39,480 bases of DNA from Spirochaetales bacterium (GTDB taxonomy: Bacteria; Spirochaetota; Spirochaetia; SZUA-6; JAFGRV01), in contig JAFGHO010000134.1 in NCBI GenBank assembly GCA_016930085.1, positions 1 through 39,480 of the forward strand, read 5' to 3'. Under the pieces are notes generated by a model. It was not told where the DNA came from. It searched no databases and was given only the letters and a program-made list of their open reading frames with translations. This document shows, piece by piece, positions 1 to 7,654 of this stretch. Within the stretch, counting starts at the first letter, position 1. Every line of letters begins with the position of its first letter. Made by a program: the position numbers and the translations under genes.

Positions 1-84
1 CGGTTCTGCTGTCGGTTCTGCTGTCGGTTCTGCTGTCGGTTCTGCTGTCGGTTCTGCTGTCGGTTCTGCTGTCGGTTCTGCTGT
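1..84 (-). repeat. 12-bp tandem repeat, seven copies, encoding TAEP
   Basis: Seven identical head-to-tail copies of a 12-base unit (plus strand cggttctgctgt) start at base 1; an eighth, degenerate unit follows at 85-96. The unit is a multiple of three and keeps the CBM protein in frame as Thr-Ala-Glu-Pro. It is a flexible interdomain linker of the kind found in secreted polysaccharide-binding proteins. The true copy number is unknown because the array reaches the window edge. Confidence 0.95.
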
Positions 85-1701
85 CGGGACCGGAGTCGAA
101 ACTGAAGGTTCCTGACCATAAACGAGTGTTCCGTTTATATAAACAGGAATTTGGTCCCAATCGGTATACGTTGTCTTTGAAATATCACACGAATAATCGT
201 CACTTTCGTCATAGTTGCTCCAGTCTTCTTTATTGATGCGAACCATGATTTCCAGGGTATCGATTGCCGGTTCGAGGACACCGGCTTCGGGTGTAAAACC
301 GATTTCAAGATACCCGTCATAAAATGTACCTGTGACATTATTGGCTATATATTCGGTTATATAATTATTGTTAATAGCCCCATAATCGACATAAAACACA
401 TCACCTGAGGTGCTTTCATTCGAATAGTAATAGCGAATGGTCATTTCCGATAGTTCGATTGTCGCTGTACCGGTATTGACAATATGGATGTGGGGTTTGA
501 TATGCTGGTCTGATATATTAAGATCGCCGCATTTGTATTGAAGTGCCACCGAAACTATCCCCGGTTCGTTTGTCGGTTCCGGTGTCGAAACATCTGTCGG
601 AAGCGGTGTCGGTGCGGGGGTTGGTTCGGTTCCTTCCTGCGGTGTTTCATCCGGTCCTGTGCCGGTGGGGTAATAAAGATTGTCTTTTGTAAGGATGATT
701 TTATCGATAGTGGCCCCGTCTTCTCTCATCCAGAGATTGAAGGTATGATATCCTGCCGGTAGATTGTAATTTTGGCCGCTTTTTACCCATGACCATGACC
801 ATGAAGTCCCGTAATGCCATTCGTATTTTGTTCCGTCATCAAAACCGGTTCCGCATGAGTCGTCGCTTGCCGAAAATCCCTTTCTCAATACCCACACGTA
901 CCATACGGCATTGTCCGATGTCAGGTTTATGAGGTACTCCATTTTGGGAGCATCGGTTGAGTTCGCCGAGCTGATACCCGAGTTCGGCGACGCATACATG
1001 TATATACCGCCGCTTGAAAGGCTGTCTGGCTGTTCAATCCATGAAAAATCGGCATAGGAACCGGTACCGGCGATATTTCCGGTAAAGCTTTCGGTTTCCA
1101 TGACAATCATTCCGTCCGTTTCAATAAAGGCCATGCTTCCCGGCTGGGGAGTGGGAAGTTCCGCCGGAATTATTTCTGGCGGTTCTGTTGCCGCCGGCGG
1201 CTCCTGGCTGCCGGGCTCGATTCCCCAGATAAGGTTTCCGTCAAGATACAGGGTGATTTTTTCCGAATCCGTATAAGAGGTCTGCGATCCATCGTATGAA
1301 TAATCGTTGTTCTCGTTATAAGCTGACCAATCCACCTTGTTTAATCGCAGCTGTATGTCTCCGGTCGATTGTCCCGGATAAAGAATCCCTGCTACGTAAG
1401 TAAAACCTATCTCGATATAATCAGCGGAGAAGGTACCCGTTACGTTTCCTCCACCGATACGGGCGTAATCGACATAAAACATTTCCCGGGAAACGGTATC
1501 TTTTGAATAATAATATCGCGCAGTAAGCCTTGAAAGATACAATGTCGTTGGCCCTGTGTTGATAATGGTTAAATGGGGTTTAATTTGATTATCGAGTGGT
1601 GCGTTATAATCACCGCATCTGTATTGTACCTTTTGCCCGAATGCCGATAACGATACAATACACAATAACATTACAATAAAGAATACCTTTATTTTTGTCA
1701 T
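1..1701 (-). CDS. Secreted multi-domain carbohydrate-binding protein (CBM3, CBM6-like, CBM3, TAEP repeats), C-terminus outside window
   Basis: The reading frame is open without a stop from an ATG at 1701 to base 1, giving 567 residues with the end cut off by the window. Residues 1-22 are a signal peptide with a likely cleavage after SAFG. Residues about 23-155 and 385-530 are two family 3 cellulose-binding modules: both have the IKPH...N(T)G strand, FYVDY, E/L-IGFT, the (K/N)-x-DWS-x-Y motif and a terminal YTD. Residues about 189-340 look like a CBM6-type jelly roll (METESF at its start, many Trp and Tyr, IDKIIL at its end). Pro/Thr-rich linkers separate the modules, and the visible protein ends in seven perfect TAEP repeats. 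A GGAGG lies 6 bases before the ATG. No catalytic domain is visible; one may follow the repeats. Binding of cellulose or a similar polysaccharide is inferred from the CBM3 family. Confidence 0.85.
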   Translation of the reverse strand, partial: MTKIKVFFIVMLLCIVSLSAFGQKVQYRCGDYNAPLDNQIKPHLTIINTGPTTLYLSRLTARYYYSKDTVSREMFYVDYARIGGGNVTGTFSADYIEIGFTYVAGILYPGQSTGDIQLRLNKVDWSAYNENNDYSYDGSQTSYTDSEKITLYLDGNLIWGIEPGSQEPPAATEPPEIIPAELPTPQPGSMAFIETDGMIVMETESFTGNIAGTGSYADFSWIEQPDSLSSGGIYMYASPNSGISSANSTDAPKMEYLINLTSDNAVWYVWVLRKGFSASDDSCGTGFDDGTKYEWHYGTSWSWSWVKSGQNYNLPAGYHTFNLWMREDGATIDKIILTKDNLYYPTGTGPDETPQEGTEPTPAPTPLPTDVSTPEPTNEPGIVSVALQYKCGDLNISDQHIKPHIHIVNTGTATIELSEMTIRYYYSNESTSGDVFYVDYGAINNNYITEYIANNVTGTFYDGYLEIGFTPEAGVLEPAIDTLEIMVRINKEDWSNYDESDDYSCDISKTTYTDWDQIPVYINGTLVYGQEPSVSTPVPTAEPTAEPTAEPTAEPTAEPTAEPTAEP

Positions 1702-2192
1702 TTTTTCCTCCAACCTCTTTTATATTTTGTTATGTTTAAATTAATAAAATTAATGTTCTGTTTGTTCGTAATCGAGATTGGCGCACAACCTCTCCGGTTT
1801 TTATCAAAAAGCCAAAAAACTTCGACGGTGTTAAGGTCAATCTCAATTACATGGCGTTATTTTGGATGAAGACTGGTTTCTCCGATATGTCCACCTCCTT
1901 TTTTTATTTACATTTAAAGCAGACAGCCGGAAGAAGGATAATGCCTCTATTCCGGACTATCGAATACACTTATTACCACTATACCTTTTGTTTTATTATA
2001 TCATGTTTAAAGTATCTCTTTTTTGTTCACAATACAATCAGTGTTATACTGATATTTATATAGGGGAATCTCCTATATTATAAACGTGTAAATAACCTAT
2101 TTTAAATTATCGAATAATAGGAGGGGTTTGGTTCTAGGATATTAAGCGGATAAGGCATTACACCATAACCCCGGCAATGGGGGTGGGTAGTT
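1702..2192. other. Intergenic region with no convincing gene
   Basis: This AT-rich stretch of about 490 bases lies upstream of the CBM gene and downstream of the signal peptidase gene, both on the minus strand. It must hold the CBM promoter, but no unambiguous -35/-10 pair is visible. A weak inverted repeat (7-bp arms, 2058-2078) and a C-rich/G-rich hairpin near 2164-2185 could end signal peptidase transcription, although neither has a run of T. Short open frames here lack start signals and family resemblance. Confidence 0.5.
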
Positions 2193-4019
2193 TTAGTCAA
2201 TTGTTCCAAACCTGCTAAAAGGCCAGAGCCGGGCAACGACAAGCCCCAATATCTTTTTTTCTTCCAGCAGATGGGGATTGAGCATTGAGTAATAAACAAA
2301 CGAATGCGGATCTGTTTTATCGATCCTTGTCGGTTTTTCGTTTTGGGCGGAAAATCGGAAATCGTATGAATGATATCTGTTGTCACCCATAAGAAAGTAG
2401 TGGTCTTCCGGGATATATTGGCTCTCAGCGGCTGGAAATTCCGGGAAATTTCTTTCATCGTAATATCTGATGTAAATATAAAAATCATTCAATTCTTCAA
2501 GGATCGCCACAAGCGCCGCGTCTTCCCATATGGCGGCGATCAATGTATTCTCGACGATAAGTTCAAGATACCGTTTGAATTTTTCGAGACAGAGTTTTTG
2601 AAAGAGAAGACTCAGTTTTTTCCCGTTAAGGGAATAGGGTGATAGCGGTTCATGTGAATAGTTAATTTCCTTATTATCGGGTGAGAAATATTTTTTATAC
2701 ACATGGTATTCACTCCTTACCTCGCATTCTTCAAAATGTTCGATTTCCGAACCATGAAACACGTCAAGGCGAGAAACAGGGTTTGCCGTGTTGAAGACAC
2801 GAACCTCCTCGAGACACATGGTGAAATACTCAAACAATTCTCTTCCGCCGTTTGACCGGATCGTTTGTATCGTATCGACGAGATACGCAATATCCTTTTC
2901 AAGTATATCGATTGATAGAAGTTTCTTTTTATTGTCCCATGCGGTCAGGATTTCTCTGGTTTCCCGTGTTACGGGGATGTACTTTATCTCCTTTCTTATT
3001 TCCTTTATTTCGTCATAGAGGTCCGTATGGGCATAAGGGCCCATTCGGTCGACGGAATCGATCGGTATAAAATCGGACTCCCCCCGTATTTTGATATATA
3101 CCTTGTCGTCAAGCATCATGAGTTTTTCACCCGGTTCTCCGATAACGCGCTTTACGATAAACCGCTTCCTTACCTGGTGGTTTTCATCAAGATCGATATC
3201 GACAAGAGAAAGGGTCGCAAGAAAGACGAAGTGCTGGAAAATTTTTTTCAGCAGTGATGTTTGTTTGTAGTCGGGGCTTTCGAAGACGACGATGCTGCCG
3301 CGATGCGGTTTTTGAATGGCAGGGAATCTCCAGTCGGTAAGCGGAATGGAAGGACCGGAAAGGAATTTCGTGACAAGGGCCCTGTCATTGACTAAGATCG
3401 AAGGTACCATCGATTCGGACGGGATAAGGTAGAGTTGAAATACAAAGTGTTGAATGAGGATAACGATGATTATTGCCTGAATGAACACATGAACGTTTTC
3501 GATGACCATCTGCTTCATGGAACGTTGAACTTTGAATTTGGTTTTTTTCTCCCTCGCCTCTTCTTCCGTTATGATCCCCCATGAAAGCCGGGTTTTTTTC
3601 TTCCATAATAAAAAATAAAGTATCAAGGGGAGAAGACTCGAAATGGAACTGAAAACCCACAGCATGAAAGCGCGGGATTCCGTTATCAGTCCGTTCATTT
3701 CCCACGAAAGTCTCGGAAGGGAAAAGCCGATATAAACCGCAAGAATACAATAACCGGTATAGGTTTTCAGCGTATGGTAAAGATGCCTGTTTTCGAGAAT
3801 GAAAAGATTCCATAAAAAATAAAGATTCGATGCGATAATACTCAAGCGGAAAATTATCGATGCGACAAGCCAGAGGTCGAATGGATGAAACCCGGTCGTA
3901 AAAATGGTAATGAATACGACAATTGTCCAGACAACAAGGACGAAAAAGGGAACGAGCCAGGAGAAGTTGTCCTGATTGGCTTTAACGCGGTTGATCGTGG
4001 CGGTAAGGATATTGTTCAT
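2193..4019 (-). CDS. lepB: Signal peptidase I, S26A family, with extended N-terminal membrane region and large insertion
   Basis: This 608-residue inner-membrane serine protease should remove signal peptides from exported proteins. The nucleophile motif is IPSESM with Ser203; the general base is Lys290 in the IVKRVIGEPGE motif; the C-terminal GDNRYHSYDFR box is at 545-555. About five hydrophobic segments lie before residue 200, where most family members have one or two. Between the Lys box and the GDN box are about 250 residues, mostly charged and apparently helical (about 310-535), where E. coli LepB has a much shorter region. The total is roughly double the usual bacterial length. I recall spirochaete signal peptidases being large but cannot verify that here. 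No good ribosome-binding site precedes the ATG at 4019. It is flanked by genes for secreted proteins, which fits but does not prove a dedicated role. Confidence 0.9.
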   Translation of the reverse strand: MNNILTATINRVKANQDNFSWLVPFFVLVVWTIVVFITIFTTGFHPFDLWLVASIIFRLSIIASNLYFLWNLFILENRHLYHTLKTYTGYCILAVYIGFSLPRLSWEMNGLITESRAFMLWVFSSISSLLPLILYFLLWKKKTRLSWGIITEEEAREKKTKFKVQRSMKQMVIENVHVFIQAIIIVILIQHFVFQLYLIPSESMVPSILVNDRALVTKFLSGPSIPLTDWRFPAIQKPHRGSIVVFESPDYKQTSLLKKIFQHFVFLATLSLVDIDLDENHQVRKRFIVKRVIGEPGEKLMMLDDKVYIKIRGESDFIPIDSVDRMGPYAHTDLYDEIKEIRKEIKYIPVTRETREILTAWDNKKKLLSIDILEKDIAYLVDTIQTIRSNGGRELFEYFTMCLEEVRVFNTANPVSRLDVFHGSEIEHFEECEVRSEYHVYKKYFSPDNKEINYSHEPLSPYSLNGKKLSLLFQKLCLEKFKRYLELIVENTLIAAIWEDAALVAILEELNDFYIYIRYYDERNFPEFPAAESQYIPEDHYFLMGDNRYHSYDFRFSAQNEKPTRIDKTDPHSFVYYSMLNPHLLEEKKILGLVVARLWPFSRFGTID

Positions 4020-4121
4020 AGGAAGCTACTATATGAAAAAAAGACCGGTTCAGTCAAGGATAAAGCCCGTTCTCCGGCAAAATAAGGGGCCGGGCGGTGT
4101 GGTTTTTTCATAAAGAATGAA

Positions 4122-4151
4122 TTGACATAATGAGATCGATCTGCATACTAA
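4122..4151 (+). promoter_or_regulatory. Sigma70-type promoter of the Nudix gene
   Basis: TTGACA at 4122-4127 and TACTAA at 4146-4151 are separated by 18 bases. Transcription would start near 4158, only about 7 bases before the ATG at 4165, and no Shine-Dalgarno sequence fits in that leader. Confidence 0.5.
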
Positions 4152-4164
4152 AAACTAAAATACT

Positions 4165-4551
4165 ATGCAAAAGGTATCGGCAGCTGTATTTGTTAAAGAT
4201 GGCAAGTTTCTCATCGCCAGGCGAAAAAAGGGGGGAAGTCTCGGAAATAAATGGGAGTTTCCGGGCGGCAAAGTGGAAGCGGGCGAAACACCGCAGGAAG
4301 GACTTGTCAGGGAAATACATGAAGAGTTTGATATTGCGATAACAGTCGGGGAGTTTATCGGTTCACACAGATTTTCAAATGAGGACAAAGACTACGAACT
4401 AATGGCGTATTATACTGAGTACCTTGATGGTGAACTGAAACTTCATGAGCATCAGGAAATACGATGGATCACCCTGGATGATTTTGATTCGTTCGATTTT
4501 GCAGAATCTGACAGAACGATCGTTGAAATACTTAAAAAAAGGCATTTCTGA
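4165..4551 (+). CDS. mutT: Nudix hydrolase, MutT / 8-oxo-dGTP diphosphatase type
   Basis: The 128-residue protein is the usual MutT length. It carries a full Nudix box beginning GGKVEAGE and ending REIHEEFDI (GX5EX7REUXEEXGU), with the typical preceding GNKWEFPGG and the late EIRWITLDD strand. The family hydrolyses nucleoside diphosphates linked to another moiety. The MutT branch removes oxidised dGTP from the nucleotide pool in the cytoplasm, and the WEFPGGKVE context favours that branch. It stands alone, transcribed away from the signal peptidase gene. The start is supported by conservation of the MQKVSAAVFV strand rather than by a ribosome-binding site, because none is visible. A T-rich hairpin follows it. 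Confidence 0.88.
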   Translation: MQKVSAAVFVKDGKFLIARRKKGGSLGNKWEFPGGKVEAGETPQEGLVREIHEEFDIAITVGEFIGSHRFSNEDKDYELMAYYTEYLDGELKLHEHQEIRWITLDDFDSFDFAESDRTIVEILKKRHF

Positions 4552-4576
4552 TCCGACGTTAGGGGTTTGAATAGGG

Positions 4577-4602
4577 AAAAGCAGCATGATGGCTTTTTTT
4601 TT
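4577..4602 (+). terminator. Possible intrinsic terminator after the Nudix gene
   Basis: aaaagc and gctttt form a 6-bp stem with a 9-base loop, followed by a continued run of T. The stem is short, so it may be weak. Confidence 0.4.
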
Positions 4603-4707
4603 GGTATTCGGCAGATCCGTTCAGACTGCCGTATGGTAATGAGGTGGTGAACATGGCCGGAAAAGGCGGCCGGCTTGCAGGAAGTACGGGTAAATTTATA
4701 TTTCCGA

Positions 4708-4736
4708 TTGCCTTTTCACGCTATATGGTGTATAAT
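4708..4736 (+). promoter_or_regulatory. Strong sigma70-type promoter of the small CBM3 gene
   Basis: TTGCCT at 4708-4713 and a consensus TATAAT at 4731-4736 are exactly 17 bases apart. The predicted start near 4743 gives a leader of about 50 bases to the ATG at 4795. Confidence 0.7.
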
Positions 4737-4794
4737 GGGAATAAGAAGATATACGGATTATATTACTAAAAGGAATATTTGGAGGATATGCGTC

Positions 4795-5319
4795 ATGAAG
4801 AAAATACCGGTGTTAGTTATACTTGTACTATTCCTTTCGGTTTTCTCGTTACATGCACAATTGTATGTCGTCTATAAATGCGGTGAAACAAGGACCGAAT
4901 CCCCCATGATAAAACCCCATATCATGATTGTGAACGCAGGCCAGGAAACGATTCCGCTTCATGAGTTAAAAGTACGTTATTTCTATACAAATGACGGTGC
5001 GAAGGATGAATTCTATCTTGTCGAATACGCGGTGATCGGCAGTCAACTGGTCAATCTTTCCTTTTCCTACGGGTATGTGGATATCACCTTTTCACCGGCG
5101 GCAATGGTAAGCATAGCTCCCGGCGGCAATTCCGGTGAGATACTGGTTCGTATCAACAAGGGAGACTGGAGTAATTACAACCAGGCGGACGATTTTTCTT
5201 TTGATCCGTCGATTACCGGTTACAAACAACATAACAGAATCGCCCTTTACCGGAATGATATACTGATTTCAGGGTATGAATATTATCCGGAACCGTCCCC
5301 CACACGGTCACTGAAATAA
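4795..5319 (+). CDS. Small secreted protein made of one CBM3 module
   Basis: The protein has 174 residues: a signal peptide (MKKIPVLVILVLFLSVFSLHA, cleavage after LHA) and then a single family 3 carbohydrate-binding module filling the rest. It shares with the two CBM3 domains of the left-edge protein the K-C-G start, the KPH...VNAG segment, FYLVEYAVIG, the GDWSNYNQ motif and a terminal Tyr-rich tail. The start is chosen at MKKI because GGAGGA lies 8 bases upstream and a signal peptide follows; a frame-open extension to 4675 lacks both and crosses the promoter. There is no catalytic domain, so it probably acts as a stand-alone adhesin or helper that binds cellulose-like polysaccharide outside the cell. 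That role is inferred from the fold. Confidence 0.82.
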   Translation: MKKIPVLVILVLFLSVFSLHAQLYVVYKCGETRTESPMIKPHIMIVNAGQETIPLHELKVRYFYTNDGAKDEFYLVEYAVIGSQLVNLSFSYGYVDITFSPAAMVSIAPGGNSGEILVRINKGDWSNYNQADDFSFDPSITGYKQHNRIALYRNDILISGYEYYPEPSPTRSLK

Positions 5320-5463
5320 GAATTCACTGTCTCCGGAATAACTATATCAGCAGCCACGCTTTATTACGACGGGAGGCCTCGTTTCCAATAATGATTTCTT
5401 TCCCGGAGGACGCTTGAATATGTTCCGTTTTTAGTTGACGGCCTCAAAATAATCGGGAGTATC

Positions 5464-5492
5464 TTGACATTGCAACAGGTACTCTCTATATC
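5464..5492 (+). promoter_or_regulatory. Sigma70-type promoter with predicted start at the ATG
   Basis: A consensus TTGACA at 5464-5469 and TATATC at 5487-5492 are 17 bases apart. The expected transcription start (about 5499-5501) coincides with the ATG at 5501, and no ribosome-binding site is present. Confidence 0.6.
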
Positions 5493-5500
5493 TTTATAGT

Positions 5501-6988
5501 ATGAAACATATGATAAAGACGTTCTTTTTCCTTATTTTTTCTTTTTCCTTCCTTTGTACATGCACATATTCATTTTTAATCCGGGTGACTCCGGAAGACG
5601 CGCTTTTATTGGTCGACGGTAATCAATTTGAGAATGCCGGGAAATACAGCACGAAAGACAAGACGATAGAAGTGCTGGCTCAAAAGGAAGGATATCTGCC
5701 TGTTTCCGGCAGGTTTGAAAATAAATCGATATTTGCGAAAAAAGAGATTGTCATCGAGCTTGAGAAAAAGAAATACGACGTGAGTATCGATGCGACGGAA
5801 GACTGGATAGCATACACGATCGACGGTGAAAGCAGCGGTGTCCTCCCTTTTAACGGCTTTCTTACTCACGGCAGGCACACCCTTGAACTCACTAAAGAAG
5901 ACGGTCCCGTTCAATCGATCGGTCTTGACATAAAAAAAGAGGATCGATTTCTTCTACGGTATCAACGGCAGGTTCCTTTCGTCAATCAGATCGGCATCTT
6001 CTCCTGCGGGGGAGCGCCGAAACAGGTGACATTCTCGCCGGACGACAGATACCTCTATATCACGCTGCTCGGAGGACAGGGGTTTCAGATATTCGATATG
6101 GAAAAGAAAGCGATAACCTGTCTCGTCGGGCCGGACCAATGGGCACGGAAACTCGGATTCGTGGAAGGAATTTTTATCGAGAAATATCACTGCTATTTCG
6201 TGTCCCAAATGGGACCGGCGCAAATTTATGAGTATGATGTGAAAACCGACGGTACGGTGGCATACAAACGCACGATCAAATCCGGGGGTTCATGGTCAAA
6301 GGTCATCGCTTATTCCGACCGGCTCGATTTGCTTGCCGTCTCGAACTGGTGTTCGAATGATGTATCCATCATCGAGTATGAAACGGGCAAGGTGATCAGG
6401 AAGATCGACATACCGAAAGCACCGAGAGGGCTTGCGTTTTCCCTGGATGCTCGGTATCTATATATCGCCTCTTTTGACGGCGGATTCATTTTTAAATATA
6501 AAACAGACGACTGGTCGGAAGACGGCAGGATTTACAAGCGCGGGGCAGCGATGCGGCATATAGTGATTGCGCCGGATGACAGGCGTATTTTTGTCAGCAA
6601 CATGTACCATTGCGAAGTGTATGAAATCGACTGTGAAAGCTTCGAGATACTGCACCGGTACAAGGTGTTCCATAATCCGAACACGATCGATATTTCCGGC
6701 GATGCCCGGTATCTCTTTGTCTCGTGCAGGGGGCCGAACAATGAGAAGCGGTATACACTCAGAAGTCCCCTGGACGGAAAAGTCATGATATTCGACACGG
6801 AAACAAAGGAATGTGTTGCAACGATTCAGGGAGGAAACCAGCCGACGGGACTCGATGTCAGCAATAACGGAAAATATTGTGCGTTTACCAATTTTCAGGA
6901 TGCGAATTTCGAGTTGTATGATATTTCGGCGTTAGGGCAATCACGCTCGGACGGTAATATCGTTTCTGATGCGCGGGCAGGGAAATAA
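5501..6988 (+). CDS. PEGA-like plus beta-propeller exported protein
   Basis: The 495-residue protein begins with a hydrophobic signal sequence ending in FLCTC, which could be a relaxed lipobox, so it may be a lipoprotein. Residues about 27-150 look like PEGA-type beta domains (PEDALLLVDG, YTIDGESSGVLPF, then a repeated strand pattern). Residues about 165-485 form a YVTN/WD40-like propeller, seen as recurring blades of the type FSPDDRYLYI, FSLDARYLYIAS, IAPDDRRIFVSN, ISGDARYLFVS and VSNNGKYCAFTN. The family usually serves as an extracytoplasmic binding or scaffold protein; the ligand is not evident. The first ATG has no Shine-Dalgarno sequence but sits at the predicted transcription start. The YkgJ-type gene follows only 6 bases downstream and is probably cotranscribed. 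Confidence 0.75.
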   Translation: MKHMIKTFFFLIFSFSFLCTCTYSFLIRVTPEDALLLVDGNQFENAGKYSTKDKTIEVLAQKEGYLPVSGRFENKSIFAKKEIVIELEKKKYDVSIDATEDWIAYTIDGESSGVLPFNGFLTHGRHTLELTKEDGPVQSIGLDIKKEDRFLLRYQRQVPFVNQIGIFSCGGAPKQVTFSPDDRYLYITLLGGQGFQIFDMEKKAITCLVGPDQWARKLGFVEGIFIEKYHCYFVSQMGPAQIYEYDVKTDGTVAYKRTIKSGGSWSKVIAYSDRLDLLAVSNWCSNDVSIIEYETGKVIRKIDIPKAPRGLAFSLDARYLYIASFDGGFIFKYKTDDWSEDGRIYKRGAAMRHIVIAPDDRRIFVSNMYHCEVYEIDCESFEILHRYKVFHNPNTIDISGDARYLFVSCRGPNNEKRYTLRSPLDGKVMIFDTETKECVATIQGGNQPTGLDVSNNGKYCAFTNFQDANFELYDISALGQSRSDGNIVSDARAGK

Positions 6989-6994
6989 CTTCGC

Positions 6995-7627
6995 ATGCAC
7001 ACGGTAAAAGAACCGGAGGCTCATACGGATTGTCGCGCTTTCTTCCCTTGTCAATGCTGCGGAAATTGCTGCCGCGGAAACACTCGGATACAGCTTAACC
7101 CCTACGACCTTGAAAAAATGGCAGTCTTCTGCGGATATACATCGACGGCGCGACTTTTCGAAAAGCGTCTCGTCATCCGTGAAGCGGGGCAGCACGATAT
7201 GCCCATGGCGTATATCCGGTTCAAAAAAAGACCGTTTTTATTCTGCCCGTTTCTGCGAAACGATTACGACGAATGCCTGAAAACGGTAACGGGATACTGT
7301 CTTCTTCACCCCTCACATAAACCGCTTGTCTGTTCCATGGCCCCGGCGGGGAGGGAGATGGATTTTGAGACGGAGAGTGTCACGTACCTGATAACACCGG
7401 CGTCGGACGAATGTCCCGTTATCCTGAACCACGCGGATGAATATATAAGGACGGTAAAAACCCTTTTTAATGAAGAACTCGGTTATGAACTGCGTTATTT
7501 CAGGATTATGGAACGCTTGCGGTTTCTCCGTGAGGAGGGAAAGCGGGCGGCCATGCGGCTATATCTGTTTGACGTCCGGAAAGGAATCGGGGAACATATT
7601 GAGGAGTTCGAGAGACTATATATGTGA
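6995..7627 (+). CDS. YkgJ-family cysteine-cluster protein
   Basis: The 210-residue protein has an N-terminal CxCCGNCCRG cluster (Cys19, 21, 22, 25, 26), then isolated cysteines in FCPF, DEC, GYC and LVC, and a later DEC. This is the arrangement of the YkgJ (CxxCxxCC) family, thought to bind zinc or an iron-sulphur cluster; the substrate is unknown for most members. It starts 6 bases after the propeller gene, suggesting cotranscription, and ends 27 bases from the convergent GNAT-HDAC gene. A second cysteine-cluster protein sits in the neighbouring beta-lysine-type block, so the two may be related in function, but this one is probably expressed with the propeller gene. Confidence 0.75.
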   Translation: MHTVKEPEAHTDCRAFFPCQCCGNCCRGNTRIQLNPYDLEKMAVFCGYTSTARLFEKRLVIREAGQHDMPMAYIRFKKRPFLFCPFLRNDYDECLKTVTGYCLLHPSHKPLVCSMAPAGREMDFETESVTYLITPASDECPVILNHADEYIRTVKTLFNEELGYELRYFRIMERLRFLREEGKRAAMRLYLFDVRKGIGEHIEEFERLYM

Positions 7628-7654
7628 CCCATTTTCCCCGCCCGGTTTACCGGC

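Noticed and set aside
1-96. Possible CRISPR array at the left edge
   Set aside because: The units are 12 bases, directly adjacent with no spacers, and keep a reading frame (TAEP). It is a coding linker repeat.
2058-2078. Inverted repeat as a firm terminator
   Set aside because: The stem has only 7 AT-rich pairs and no T-run.
1851-2083. Two overlapping small open frames of about 70 residues
   Set aside because: They overlap each other in different frames, are AT-rich, and neither has a ribosome site or recognisable motif.
2370-4085. Several open frames on the opposite strand or in other frames of the signal peptidase gene
   Set aside because: They lack ribosome sites and recognisable domains and lie wholly within a gene with all catalytic motifs.
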